64,000 nt of DNA from Muribaculaceae bacterium (GCA_014867205.1 WGUO01000013.1:26471-90470); one strand, 5' to 3'; shown: positions 1-8,173, numbered from the stretch's first letter. The notes: a model not told the origin generated them from the sequence alone. Translations and numbers: made by a program.

Positions 1-388
1 CCCATAGACGCTTGACCGGCTTGTTGCATCCGGCCTTCTGCATTACCCAGCGCTGTATCAACTCGCCCTCCTGGCCGGCATCGCCGCAGTTTATCACCTC
101 GTCACACTGCTCTATCAGTGTCTTGATGGTGTTGAACTGCTGCTCAATTCCCTTGTCGTCCTTAAGCTTGATTCCGAATTTGTCGGGTATCATGGGGAGA
201 TACGAGAGTGCCCAGTGCCGCCATCTGTCCTGATAGTCGGCTGGTTCCTTGAGCTCGCAGAGGTGCCCGAAGGTCCATGTGACACAGTAGCCGTTGCCCT
301 CGAAATATCCGGGACGACGGGTAGTTGCGCCAAGTATGCGTGCTATGTCCTGGCCTACGCTCGGTTTCTCTGTTATGCAGACAATCAT
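1..388 (-). CDS. topB: DNA topoisomerase III, N-terminal part (cut by window edge)
   Basis: The reading frame on the minus strand begins MIVCITEKPSVGQDIA and runs off the left edge after about 129 residues. The opening is the Toprim fold of type IA topoisomerases (the EKPS motif with its catalytic Glu), and further in the segment CGDAGQEGELIQRW is the TopB form of the DxDxEGE-like region. Type IA enzymes relax negative supercoils and decatenate DNA by single-strand passage through an active-site Tyr; that Tyr lies outside the window. The start is the first ATG before the Toprim motif and lies 8 bases downstream of the mazG stop codon, so the two genes are probably cotranscribed. Topoisomerase III is favoured over topoisomerase I because of the EGELIQR segment; which chromosomal or mobile-element copy this is cannot be judged from the fragment. 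Confidence 0.85.
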   Translation of the reverse strand, partial: MIVCITEKPSVGQDIARILGATTRRPGYFEGNGYCVTWTFGHLCELKEPADYQDRWRHWALSYLPMIPDKFGIKLKDDKGIEQQFNTIKTLIEQCDEVINCGDAGQEGELIQRWVMQKAGCNKPVKRLW

Positions 389-396
389 TCGCTTTC

Positions 397-1221
397 TCAG
401 TCTTGCTGACTACCGTTATTCTTCGCGGAGTTTATGCGTTTTGCCTCCTCCCATATCTTGTCCATCTCGGCGAGATTGACGTCGCCAAAGTTGCGGCCTG
501 TCTCCTTGAGTCTTTTCTCTATGTAGTTGAACCTGCTGATAAACTTGCGGTTGGTGCGCTCCAGGGCGTTCTCGGGGTCCACGCCATAGAGCCTGGCGGC
601 ATTGACTACGGCAAAGAGCAGGTCTCCGAACTCGGCCTCTACATCTTGCATGTCGCACTTCCCCTCGGGAGCCGTTATCTCGGCCTCGACCTCGGCGATC
701 TCTTCCTTGACCTTTTCCCACACCTGCTCGCGCTCCTCCCAGTCGAAACCTACGTTGCGCGCCTTCTCCTGTATGCGGTTGGCCTTGATGAGCGCGGGGA
801 GCGCGGAGGGAACTCCCGACAGCACCGTCTTGTTGCCGTCTTTCTCTTTCTGCTTTATCTTCTCCCAGTTCTGCGCCACCTGGTCGGGTGTCTCGGCTTC
901 GACGTTGCCGTAGATGTGAGGATGCCTGAATATGAGTTTGCGCGTCAGTTTGTCGCAGACGTCGGCAAGGTCAAACTCACCTTTCTCCTCGCCTATCTTC
1001 GCATAGAAAGCCACATGCAGCAGCACGTCGCCGAGTTCCTTGCATATGTTGGGGTTGTCTTCGGCTATCAGTGCGTCGCAGAGCTCGTAGACCTCCTCTA
1101 TGGTATTGGGGCGCAATGACTCGTTGGTCTGCTTGCGGTCCCACGGACACTTCTCTCGCAGAGTGTCAAGCACGTCGAGAAAGTCGCCGAATGCCTTCAG
1201 TTTCTCTTCTTTTGTATGCAT
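397..1221 (-). CDS. mazG: Nucleoside triphosphate pyrophosphohydrolase MazG
   Basis: This 274-residue protein has two all-alpha MazG domains, the usual length for the full form. The first carries CPWDRKQTNESLRPNTIEE followed by the metal-binding pattern EEVYEL...KELGDVL; the second carries EEIAEVEAE and EFGDLLFAVVNAARL. MazG hydrolyses (d)NTPs to the monophosphate and pyrophosphate and clears aberrant nucleotides; in some bacteria it also lowers ppGpp. The start is set at the ATG giving MHTKEEKLKAFG, because the longer frame would need a TTG start. It lies directly upstream of topB with an 8-base gap. The family assignment is secure; the physiological substrate cannot be read from sequence. 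Confidence 0.93.
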   Translation of the reverse strand: MHTKEEKLKAFGDFLDVLDTLREKCPWDRKQTNESLRPNTIEEVYELCDALIAEDNPNICKELGDVLLHVAFYAKIGEEKGEFDLADVCDKLTRKLIFRHPHIYGNVEAETPDQVAQNWEKIKQKEKDGNKTVLSGVPSALPALIKANRIQEKARNVGFDWEEREQVWEKVKEEIAEVEAEITAPEGKCDMQDVEAEFGDLLFAVVNAARLYGVDPENALERTNRKFISRFNYIEKRLKETGRNFGDVNLAEMDKIWEEAKRINSAKNNGSQQD

Positions 1222-1303
1222 GATCCTAATTACATTTGTAAGCAAGCGTGCCTTAATCTCATATTATACCTGTCTTGCCTTCTTATTTCAGTCTTGCTTT
1301 CCT

Positions 1304-1996
1304 TCAGTCCAGCCTCTCGATCAGGTGCGAGACGACATCGAATGTCCTGGCCGGGGCATCCTGCCAGAAGTTCTGATATTCGGAAATGTTCTCGCCTCCG
1401 CCGGGCATGTCGCTCATTACACGCACTATCATGAATGGTATTCCGGCCCGTAGGCAGGTCTGCGCTATCGAGGCCGACTCCATGTCGCATCCGAGCGCGT
1501 CGGGGAAATGGCTCTTGATTTCCTTGACTTCTTCGAGAGTGCTTATGAATTTATCGCCACTGCACAGAAGTCCGAAGCGTATGTCGAGCGGACTCTCTCG
1601 GGATATTTCCCGCATTATCTCAAGCCCGCGGTCATAAGGCTGGAAATAGAGCGGACACGAGTCGGCACACCCATATTCTGTGCCGGGTCCACACCATACA
1701 TCGTGATATGCCACACGGTCGGCCACAAGTACCGAGCCGATACGCATCGACGTGTCGACCCCTCCGGCAACACCGGAGTTTATCACCAGGTCGGGGTGAT
1801 ATTCGTTGATGATGCTCACAGTGCGCAGTGCCGAGTTAACCTTGCCTATGCCGCATTGTGCCACCACGAACTCATGGTCTCCGAGGCTCCCCTCGTAGAC
1901 AGGAAAGTCGCCGAGATCGCGCGCTGTGTGTGCTCCTATTCGCGAGAGTATAAGGTCGAGTTCCTTGCTCATCGCGGCTATGATCGCTATTTTCAT
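1304..1996 (-). CDS. mtnN: 5'-methylthioadenosine/S-adenosylhomocysteine nucleosidase
   Basis: The 230-residue protein starts MKIAIIAAMSKELDLIL and has the layout of the Pfs/MtnN branch of the PNP/UDP phosphorylase family: the GVAGG loop, the substrate-binding stretch CDMESASIAQ with its ribose-binding MES motif, and a catalytic Asp in VRVMSDMPGG. It cleaves adenine from 5'-methylthioadenosine and S-adenosylhomocysteine in the cytoplasm, serving methionine salvage and the activated methyl cycle. The length matches the family. It sits 82 bases upstream of mazG on the same strand and is divergent from the Sua5-type gene. Motifs and length make alternatives unlikely. Confidence 0.95.
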   Translation of the reverse strand: MKIAIIAAMSKELDLILSRIGAHTARDLGDFPVYEGSLGDHEFVVAQCGIGKVNSALRTVSIINEYHPDLVINSGVAGGVDTSMRIGSVLVADRVAYHDVWCGPGTEYGCADSCPLYFQPYDRGLEIMREISRESPLDIRFGLLCSGDKFISTLEEVKEIKSHFPDALGCDMESASIAQTCLRAGIPFMIVRVMSDMPGGGENISEYQNFWQDAPARTFDVVSHLIERLD

Positions 1997-2104
1997 CTTG
2001 GAAAATCTTGTTTACGAATTGCAAATTTAACAAATTTTTCGCTAATTTCGCGTATTCAAGGTCTCATCTCTTAAAAATACCGGATGGGGCGAACTGGCAT
2101 TACC

Positions 2105-2704
2105 ATGAATACTTTCAAAATCTGGAACTCCTCGGCTTCTGAGAAACAGTTGCGCGAGATCGTCGCCCTGCTGCGCGAGGGCGCCATAATCATTATCCCG
2201 ACCGACACGATGTATGCCGTAGCGGGCGACGCGCTCAATATGAAGGCCGTCGAGAGGATTTGCCGCCTCAAGGGTATAAACCCCGAGAAAACCAACCTCT
2301 CGGTGATATGCTCTGATATCTCAATGGCTTCCGAGTACTCGCGTATCGACAACAGGGGCTTTCGTCTGATGAAGGATAACTGCCCCGGTCCATTCACGTT
2401 TCTCTTCCGCTCGGCCTCAACTCTGCCCCGTGCCTTCCGTGGACGCAAGACTGTCGGCATACGTATCCCCGCCTGCGAGATAGACCGGGATCTGGCCCGC
2501 ACGCTCGGCAACCCGCTCATCACTACCAGCATAGAGTATGCCGATGAGGATTATGCCGTTAATCCGGAACTTATAGGCGAGGCATATGAGGGAAAGGTTG
2601 ACCTGATAGTCGAGGGTAATGACGGAACGACCGAGGTCTCGACTATTGTCGACTGCACCGGCTCCGAACCCGAGATCGTGCGTCAGGGTATCGGCGAACT
2701 GTAA
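2105..2704 (+). CDS. Sua5/YciO/YrdC-family protein (threonylcarbamoyl-AMP synthase-like)
   Basis: The 199-residue single-domain protein has the YrdC fold signature: IIIPTDTMYAVAGDALN (the PTDT substrate loop), RLKGINPEKTNLSVIC, and PGPFTFLFRS followed by RKTVGIRIP. Members bind ATP, threonine and bicarbonate to make threonylcarbamoyl-AMP for t6A37 tRNA modification (Sua5/TsaC), while the YciO branch has an uncertain role. The length and the Asn in EKTNLS are more like YciO than two-domain Sua5, so no symbol is given. The start is the ATG giving MNTFKIWNSS; seven extra in-frame upstream codons look non-coding. It is one of few plus-strand genes in the left half. Confidence 0.85.
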   Translation: MNTFKIWNSSASEKQLREIVALLREGAIIIIPTDTMYAVAGDALNMKAVERICRLKGINPEKTNLSVICSDISMASEYSRIDNRGFRLMKDNCPGPFTFLFRSASTLPRAFRGRKTVGIRIPACEIDRDLARTLGNPLITTSIEYADEDYAVNPELIGEAYEGKVDLIVEGNDGTTEVSTIVDCTGSEPEIVRQGIGEL

Positions 2705-2749
2705 CCGCACACTGAGGTGCATGCGTGCCCCTCTCGCCGCATGGTCCGT

Positions 2750-3031
2750 TTATAGGCCGAAGTCTACGTTGAAGACTATATATTCGGCGATAAAGCCTAT
2801 CACGGCTATTATTATGCAGACAAGGGCACAGGTGTCGAGCTTGCGCCCTGCCGCCGCGCTCATGCGCCTCAAGTAAAGCGAGGCAAGATGACTGAACACC
2901 GCTATGAAACAGAAGAACTCGGCTATGAAGCCCCACCAGGGCGTGCCGAGTAGAAACGATAATATAATTAGTGCAACGACAAGCACCATCGCCACCCACG
3001 CGGTGACTTTTGATTCTATAAGTTTTACCAT
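2750..3031 (-). CDS. Small multi-pass inner-membrane protein, unknown function
   Basis: A 93-residue protein beginning MVKLIESKVTAWVAMV. It is almost wholly hydrophobic, with three likely membrane helices: about residues 12-30 (VAMVLVVALIILSFLLG), 34-54 (FIAEFFCFIAVFSHLASLYL) and 68-88 (ALVCIIIAVIGFIAEYIVF), and a short basic loop (RRMSAAAGRK) between the last two. I do not recognise the family. The ATG at 3031 is preferred because a longer frame would need a TTG start. It lies between the convergent Sua5-like gene and the secreted Spi-domain gene upstream. Coding is supported by an uninterrupted membrane-protein pattern. Confidence 0.6.
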   Translation of the reverse strand: MVKLIESKVTAWVAMVLVVALIILSFLLGTPWWGFIAEFFCFIAVFSHLASLYLRRMSAAAGRKLDTCALVCIIIAVIGFIAEYIVFNVDFGL

Positions 3032-3128
3032 CTGTGTGTGTATGTTCAAGTTGTTTTCAACTCTTTTCGTGTTTGTCTACGGCATATAAAACCTGAATAT
3101 GACCCGAAGGTTCATGCCACTTTCCTAC

Positions 3129-4082
3129 TCATCTCGCGAGTTTAAGTCCGTAGATATGGCCATCCTCTCCAAGTGTGACCATGACATAAAATCCGGCAGG
3201 AAGTGCCGATAGGTCCAGGTTGGCGGTGTCTGTGCCGCTGAAGTATTTTTCCAGCACCTTCGAACCCTCAAGTGAATATATGCGGGTCAAACGAATGTCT
3301 GCCGGGAAACGCACAGCGTAATGGGCGCCCCCAAGTATTGACACCACCGGCTCCGTGGGGGAGATTATCTCGTCGAGGCGCGCGAGCCGCTGTCTCTCCT
3401 CCTCGGCTATGTCCTCCAGAAATTCCTCAAAGAAACTGAATGGAATCTCCTCTTCCTCGGCTGTCACGTCATCGAGAGTGTAGTCCCGGTATCGTTCTGG
3501 CCGATAGAGGTCGAACTCGATGGCCGCCGGCATCATTATGCTGTTGTTGCGCCGGTCTATGGCCTCAAGTTCCTCCCTGCCCTGCTCGTCGAGGGCATCG
3601 TATTCGGGCGTATTGTAAGGATTGTTGAGTGACTTATTGATGTGGAGCGGAAGGTTCTGCCAAGCGGCTATTGCGCGCTCTGGTATCCGCGAGTCGTAGC
3701 GGATAAGCTCGATCTCATGGGCGTATCTGGTGAGAAGATCGCGCTCTTCATCAGACATGCGGCTCTTGTCAAACCGCGTGGTGCGGCTGTATCCGAGTAT
3801 GGGATATGCCTTGCTGTCGGCGGCAATGATCACGAAGCCACCTTTCGGATGATTGTATATGTAGAAGGGCGAGAATAGACGGTCGGTTGTCAGCTGCCGT
3901 CCGTTCCACTCCAGTTTGGGTTTTGCGCTGTATTCGCCATAGGCTGCGTTGAAGAAAGTCTCTGCTATCTTCGAGGCCTGCTTATGCGTCACAACCTCGG
4001 CGGCAGCCTGCTGACACGCCAAAGCGGCGCCCAGCACGACGAGTCCCGATACAATCAGTCTTATCTGTTTCAATCCTTGCAT
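3129..4082 (-). CDS. Secreted Spi-domain protein without a peptidase domain
   Basis: From the ATG at 4082 the protein has 317 residues and a signal peptide (MQGLKQIRLIVSGLVVLG..., cleaved near AAAEV). Residues about 30-130 resemble the Spi/streptopain propeptide fold (ASKIAETFFNAAYG, GGFVIIAADSKAYPILGYS), which in C10 cysteine peptidases is the inhibitory prodomain. No peptidase domain follows. Instead there is an acidic middle (AEEEEIPFSFFEEFLEDIAEEE) and an ending typical of carboxy-terminal sorting-like beta domains (VRFPADIRLTRIYSLEGSKV, ALPAGFYVMV). Family knowledge: stand-alone Spi proteins can inhibit C10 peptidases. Inference: an exported inhibitor or adhesin-like protein. The longer reading would start at GTG 4100. 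Confidence 0.7.
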   Translation of the reverse strand: MQGLKQIRLIVSGLVVLGAALACQQAAAEVVTHKQASKIAETFFNAAYGEYSAKPKLEWNGRQLTTDRLFSPFYIYNHPKGGFVIIAADSKAYPILGYSRTTRFDKSRMSDEERDLLTRYAHEIELIRYDSRIPERAIAAWQNLPLHINKSLNNPYNTPEYDALDEQGREELEAIDRRNNSIMMPAAIEFDLYRPERYRDYTLDDVTAEEEEIPFSFFEEFLEDIAEEERQRLARLDEIISPTEPVVSILGGAHYAVRFPADIRLTRIYSLEGSKVLEKYFSGTDTANLDLSALPAGFYVMVTLGEDGHIYGLKLAR

Positions 4083-4139
4083 ACCAATATAACGCTCCAC
4101 ACCCCGATTTATTAAACCGGTTGCCCGATGAAATCACTC

Positions 4140-4262
4140 CTCGCATGCACGTACCAAAGTTTTGATGTATGAAAGTATTGATGTATGAACAGCTGAACGT
4201 ATGAATGTACAGACGTATAAATGTTTAAACATATGACTGACTGAATGAATAACCATTCAGAT
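4140..4262. repeat. Degenerate (G)TATGAA-type low-complexity repeat
   Basis: The gap between the Spi-domain gene and the DUF1016 gene contains imperfect copies of an ATGTATGAA/GTATAAATG-like unit (seen at about 4160-4260). It is not coding in any convincing frame and has no clear hairpin. It resembles the other low-complexity spacers in this window in being A/T-rich and stop-rich. Confidence 0.5.
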
Positions 4263-4296
4263 AATTGTAAAACCAGAATATTAATTATTGAAATTC

Positions 4297-5412
4297 TCAG
4301 TTACCTGAAACATCATCGTATGTGTCTATGACATTCTGCAATTCAGATTCAGAAGGGAGCAACTTTGCAGCTTTCTCTGAAATGAATTCTTTAAGCTGAT
4401 ACTCGGCAACTCCGAGCGGCTGGTTCATTCCTCGGAACGACCATTCAACGACCGTATCATCTTTCGATTTACAAATCAGCAATCCTATTGTCGGATTGTC
4501 ATCAGGCTGTTTCATCAGTTCGTCAACTGCCGAGACATAGAAATTCAATTTTCCTGCAAAGTCGGGAATGAACGGAACTACTTTAAGTTCACAGACGATA
4601 TATGATTTTAGCCGAGTATGGTAGAAAATCATATCTGGAATAAATGTCTGACCTCCCGGCATCTTCAATTCCATCTGACGACCGACATATGCAAACCCCT
4701 GACCCAATTCAAGAAGGAATCGGGTGATGTTGGCTGCAAGTTCATCCTCCAACTGCTTTTCGGTCGTGATTTTCTTGTCTATGAATCTGAAATCATACGG
4801 ACTTTTCAATATCGCCTTTGCGAGTCCGCTATATGGAGCGGGCAACCTCTCATCAAAGTTGGTAATGGCGTGACCCTGTTTCTCATAAAGGTTGTTATCA
4901 ATCTCTACCCCAAGTTCTGCCCTGCTCCAACTATTCTGTATGGTTTCTTCAATATAGAAAATAGCCTCGTTAACAGACTTACTACGAGTGAATATCTCTA
5001 TATGATGTCCCCAAGGAATCAGGCCAAAATCCGTAGGCATCTCAAATTCGTCAACAAGTTGTTGACGAATTACATCCTCTTGATTATAAAATTCATACCA
5101 CCGCTTGGCATACTTGATATTGGTTATAGAGAAGCCTGTCTGACCGGGAAAAGCTGTCTTGAGGTCTAAGCTGAGACAATCGAAAAACGCAGTTCCCCAT
5201 TTGGCGGCTTCATGTAGTCGTGAGATATCCCGACCCATAGACCAGTAATACTCCAGCATCGTCGTGTTGACCTTGACGGCAGCCTTTATCTGCGACCTCC
5301 GAAATCGTTCTTTTAACAAACTCAAAAGCTGAGCATATTCCTTACCTGCGATAATGGTATCGCGTTTCACAAATGCCGGTTTATTATCTGTTCTTGTTTT
5401 AGCCATAATCAT
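4297..5412 (-). CDS. DUF1016/YhcG-type PDDEXK nuclease-domain protein
   Basis: The 371-residue protein has two parts. The N-terminal half (about residues 22-170) has the DUF1016 N-domain pattern (YYWSMGRDISRLHE, WGTAFFDCLSLDLKTAFPG, FSITNIKYAKRWYEFY). The C-terminal half has a PDDEXK fold with MKMPGGQTFIPDMIFYHTRL then YIVCELKVVPFIPDFAGKLN, giving the D...ExK catalytic triad. YhcG-type proteins are putative nucleases, often beside restriction-modification genes or in mobile regions; their role is not settled. This copy has no restriction, methylase or integrase neighbour and its base composition is AT-richer than the flanks, suggesting acquisition. ATGs at 5412 and 5406 are both possible starts. 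A good Bacteroidetes promoter lies about 60 bases upstream. Confidence 0.85.
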   Translation of the reverse strand: MIMAKTRTDNKPAFVKRDTIIAGKEYAQLLSLLKERFRRSQIKAAVKVNTTMLEYYWSMGRDISRLHEAAKWGTAFFDCLSLDLKTAFPGQTGFSITNIKYAKRWYEFYNQEDVIRQQLVDEFEMPTDFGLIPWGHHIEIFTRSKSVNEAIFYIEETIQNSWSRAELGVEIDNNLYEKQGHAITNFDERLPAPYSGLAKAILKSPYDFRFIDKKITTEKQLEDELAANITRFLLELGQGFAYVGRQMELKMPGGQTFIPDMIFYHTRLKSYIVCELKVVPFIPDFAGKLNFYVSAVDELMKQPDDNPTIGLLICKSKDDTVVEWSFRGMNQPLGVAEYQLKEFISEKAAKLLPSESELQNVIDTYDDVSGN

Positions 5413-5468
5413 TAACCCCTAATTGTGATGTAAACTTTGTTGTTCAATTCACAAAATGAGTGTCATTG

Positions 5469-5499
5469 CAAATTTACTAATATTAGTTTACAATTCAAA
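5469..5499 (-). promoter_or_regulatory. Promoter of the DUF1016 gene with palindromic spacer
   Basis: Read on the minus strand there is a -33 box TTTG (5496-5499), a 19-base spacer and a -7 box TAAATTTG (5469-5476), matching the Bacteroidetes sigma-A consensus. The spacer includes most of a perfect 12-bp palindrome, ACTAATATTAGT (5476-5487), which could be an operator. Predicted transcription begins near 5462, giving a leader of about 50 bases. Confidence 0.6.
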
Positions 5500-5568
5500 A
5501 ACAATTAAAATATTCGCTTTATTATTGTTTATATTTAAGCATAATTTACCCTGCTAAACGTCAAAGCG

Positions 5569-5613
5569 ACACTGCCCTTTAATGGTCTTTGCGAGACCTT
5601 TAAAGGGCAGTGT
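5569..5613. terminator. Long perfect hairpin in the 5413-5715 gap
   Basis: Arms ACACTGCCCTTTAA (5569-5582) and its reverse complement (5600-5613) are perfect, and a nested GGTCT/AGACC pair extends the stem to a 5-base loop with one T-T mismatch. It lies downstream of the MFS gene, so it may terminate that transcript, but no U-tract follows on either strand; an operator or mobile-element remnant is possible. The rest of the 5413-5715 gap holds the DUF1016 promoter and otherwise nothing I can name. Confidence 0.5.
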
Positions 5614-5715
5614 GTATTCAGAATCAATTGGTTTTAGGCCAAGCCTTATTGTCAGAAGTTGAAGCAGATTCCGAAGCGGACTCCTTAGTTCTTACAGGAG
5701 ATCTTGTCGAACTTT

Positions 5716-7437
5716 TTATTCTTCGGCGGCTACTACCTCCGATTCCTCTATCTCGGGCTCGTTCTTGATGTTTGGCAACTCAAGTCCGAGATGTTTCTTC
5801 CTGTCTACTGCCTTGAGCACAAATCCTAATATCAGTGCCGCGCCGCCCAGGCAAGCGAGCATCACAAGCGGCCAGGTGTAATTGTAACTTACGGCAGCCT
5901 CCTCGATCGACATGGCTCCGCTCTGTACCGCCGTCACTATCTCGGGATTGGTCGCGTCGAGAACCTTGCCGATAAGCAGCGGGAAGAGCCACAGACCGAT
6001 GTTCTGTATCCAGAAGATCAACGCGTATGCCGAACCGATAATCTTTGCATCAACAAGTTTGGGAACGCTCGGCCAGAGCGACGCGGGCACAAGCGAGAAC
6101 GATGCACCTAACACGAGTATTGTCAGGTAGGCTATCAGCACGCCGCCCATGTCGTTGCCCTTGAACATCGGCAGAATGAACGCGAACGTCAGGTGACAGA
6201 ATATCAGAAGCAGCGAGCCGATAAGAAGCATTGACGCAGCCTTGCCCTTATAGTCGACATAGTTGCCGAGTGCCGGGGTGATTCCGACGGCTAAAAGCGG
6301 GAACACTGCGAATATAGCCGATGCCGACTGGCGCATGTAGCCCATCACACAGTAGGCCACAAGTGCCACAACCGCAACTATCAGCGACGTATATTTTACT
6401 CCCTTGGCCTTCGAGAAACTGAACGCGAAGGCACCGGCTGCCGTGATGAGCATTATCACATACTGGATATATGTGGCGAGATCGCTTTCCCAGAACTCGC
6501 CCACCTGGTCGGGATGCAGCGTTAGGTTGCACTGCAGCATGTTCACCGCATATTTCTGGAACGGGAATATCGCCGAGTAGTAGAGCACGCAGAGAAGCGC
6601 CACTACCCAGAATGCCCAACTCGACAGTATCTTGCCTAAGTCGCTGATCTTGAAGGGCTCGTCTTTCTCCTCGGCCTCGCCACTCTGTGAGTCGAGCTTG
6701 CGGTCCATGAAGAAGTAGACGATAAACATGATGAGGGCTATCATCAGAAGCACCACGCCGAATGCCACCGAGCGTGATACGGATATGTCGCCTCCGAAGT
6801 TGGCTACAAGGGGCGAGAATATCATACAGGTGCCGACACCGAGGCGGGCAAGTGCCATCTCCGAGCCCATCGCCATGGCCATCTCGCGGCCCTTGAACCA
6901 CTTCACGATACCACGGCTAACCGTGATGCCGGCCATCTCGACGCCGCATCCGAAGATCATGAATCCGACTGCCGAGAGTTTGGCAGAGGCGGGCATCCCC
7001 TCATAGAAGGGCGATATGCCGAGTTCGTCAAAGCCGGGTATGTAATTGAGGTGCTCGGTAAACCATGCATCCAGGCTGCTGCCGAGGAAGGCGTCGGTCA
7101 GCGCGTACCAGTTGATGAGCGCGCCTACCAGCATCACGGCGCCCGAGAGGACCGCCGTGAAACGGACTCCCATCTTGTCCAGAATGATTCCGGCAAAGAT
7201 CAGGAAGAAGATGAATACGTTGAGGAATGTCTCGGAACCCTGCATCGTACCGAATGCGGTCGAGTCCCAGCCGCGTGTCGACTGCAGAAGGTCCTTGATC
7301 GGCGAGAGTATGTCCATAAAGATGTATGAACAGAACATGGCGAAAGCCAGCAGGCCGAGCGCCGTCCAGCGGGCCCATGCCTTGTCGCGCAGCAGTTCGC
7401 CGCCCGCGCTCTTGGGGGAAAGTGTAGTTGTTGCCAT
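5716..7437 (-). CDS. Major facilitator superfamily transporter
   Basis: The 573-residue integral membrane protein has about 12 membrane helices in two halves, separated by a charged loop near residue 245 (MDRKLDSQSGEAEEKDEPF). The N-terminal half shows the MFS loop 2-3 motif in variant form (GIILDKMGVRFTAVLSGAVM). Helices are visible at WTALGLLAFAMFCSYIFMDI, FLNVFIFFLIFAGIIL, ALLCVLYYSAIFPFQKYAVN and IAYLTILVLGASFSLVPASL. An insertion of about 45 residues (TDAFLGSSLDAWFTEHLN...) after the third helix and an acidic tail (EPEIEESEVVAAEE) are unusual. MFS proteins move small solutes by ion symport, antiport or uniport; the substrate cannot be inferred and no catabolic genes are adjacent. Confidence 0.88.
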   Translation of the reverse strand: MATTTLSPKSAGGELLRDKAWARWTALGLLAFAMFCSYIFMDILSPIKDLLQSTRGWDSTAFGTMQGSETFLNVFIFFLIFAGIILDKMGVRFTAVLSGAVMLVGALINWYALTDAFLGSSLDAWFTEHLNYIPGFDELGISPFYEGMPASAKLSAVGFMIFGCGVEMAGITVSRGIVKWFKGREMAMAMGSEMALARLGVGTCMIFSPLVANFGGDISVSRSVAFGVVLLMIALIMFIVYFFMDRKLDSQSGEAEEKDEPFKISDLGKILSSWAFWVVALLCVLYYSAIFPFQKYAVNMLQCNLTLHPDQVGEFWESDLATYIQYVIMLITAAGAFAFSFSKAKGVKYTSLIVAVVALVAYCVMGYMRQSASAIFAVFPLLAVGITPALGNYVDYKGKAASMLLIGSLLLIFCHLTFAFILPMFKGNDMGGVLIAYLTILVLGASFSLVPASLWPSVPKLVDAKIIGSAYALIFWIQNIGLWLFPLLIGKVLDATNPEIVTAVQSGAMSIEEAAVSYNYTWPLVMLACLGGAALILGFVLKAVDRKKHLGLELPNIKNEPEIEESEVVAAEE

Positions 7438-7440
7438 ATG

Positions 7441-7581
7441 TCAGGTGTTAGGTTGTTAGGTGGTAGGGGTTAGGGGTTAGGGGTTAGGTATTTAGATGTT
7501 AGGCGGTAGATTGTTAGGTAATAGGTAGCAAAGGTGAGATAATAGGAAAAGGATATCTGACCTAAAGCCTAACATCTAAGG
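7441..7581. repeat. GTTAGG-like intergenic repeat
   Basis: The spacer between the MFS start and the thioredoxin stop contains many imperfect GTTAGG/GGTTAGGG units (7441-7530) followed by an inverted version (CTAAAGCCTAACATCTAAGG, 7562-7581), so the two ends can pair. The unit is telomere-like only by coincidence. No open frame or promoter is convincing here. Confidence 0.65.
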
Positions 7582-7589
7582 CCTAAAGC

Positions 7590-8036
7590 CTATAATATCT
7601 GCTCTACTGCTGCCGTCAGGGCGTCGGGGTCTGCTCCTACAAGGCGGTTTACCTCCTTGCCGTCGGAATCGAGAAAGACAAAAGTCGGCATGGCGTCAAT
7701 ATGATACCTTGCGGCGGTCTCTGCGTCAGCGTCTACATCGACACTGACAAAATTGGCCTTTCCGGCATATTTTTCTTTCAGAGTCTCAAAGAGTGGCGCG
7801 ATGTTCTTGCAGGGTCCGCACCAGGTGGCGTAGAAGTCTATCACAGTGGGGAGTCCCTCTGCAATTGAGTCGGCTGGGACGGCTGCGGACTGTGCGCCTG
7901 CCGACGGCATGGCTGCTGCCGTGGAGTCTTCTGATGCGGGAGTCGATTTCTCGGTCTTGCCGCCACATGAAACTAAACTCAACGACACCAGCGCTGTAGC
8001 AAGCGCTGCGGTCAGAATTTTACTAATTTTCAGCAT
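7590..8036 (-). CDS. Thioredoxin-domain lipoprotein
   Basis: The 148-residue protein begins MLKISKILTAALATALVSL and has a lipobox ending LVSC at about residues 21-24, so it is probably lipid-anchored in the envelope. A low-complexity Ala/Ser/Pro linker (about 25-60) is followed by a thioredoxin fold with FYATWCGPCKNIAP (CxxC active site) and the cis-Pro segment AMPTFVFLD. Such proteins perform thiol-disulfide exchange on exported proteins. The start at 8036 places a basic residue before the hydrophobic core; a longer frame adds seven residues that do not fit a signal peptide. A TATCTTTG -7 box lies upstream near 8058-8066. Confidence 0.9.
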   Translation of the reverse strand: MLKISKILTAALATALVSLSLVSCGGKTEKSTPASEDSTAAAMPSAGAQSAAVPADSIAEGLPTVIDFYATWCGPCKNIAPLFETLKEKYAGKANFVSVDVDADAETAARYHIDAMPTFVFLDSDGKEVNRLVGADPDALTAAVEQIL

Positions 8037-8098
8037 TTCCTTATTTTTTGCCGACAAAGATAATGATTATTTCCGAATTTCGGGCATGAATAAATGAC

Positions 8099-8134
8099 AA
8101 AAAGGGACATTCCCTATCGGAAATATCCCTTTTA
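8099..8134 (-). terminator. Intrinsic terminator of pfp
   Basis: On the minus strand a stem AAAAGGGATATTTCC / GGGAATGTCCCTTTT with a 4-base loop is followed by a T-run. It lies about 40 bases past the pfp stop codon. Confidence 0.75.
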
Positions 8135-8173
8135 TTCTGATTATCATGCATCGCCGCGGCGTGCACGTCTGTC

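Noticed and set aside
325..1119. 264-residue plus-strand frame opposite mazG
   Set aside because: It is antisense to a well-supported MazG gene and has no family pattern.
7441..7530. Telomere-like GTTAGG repeats as a sign of a linear replicon end
   Set aside because: The repeats are imperfect, lie between two core genes and recur elsewhere in short form.
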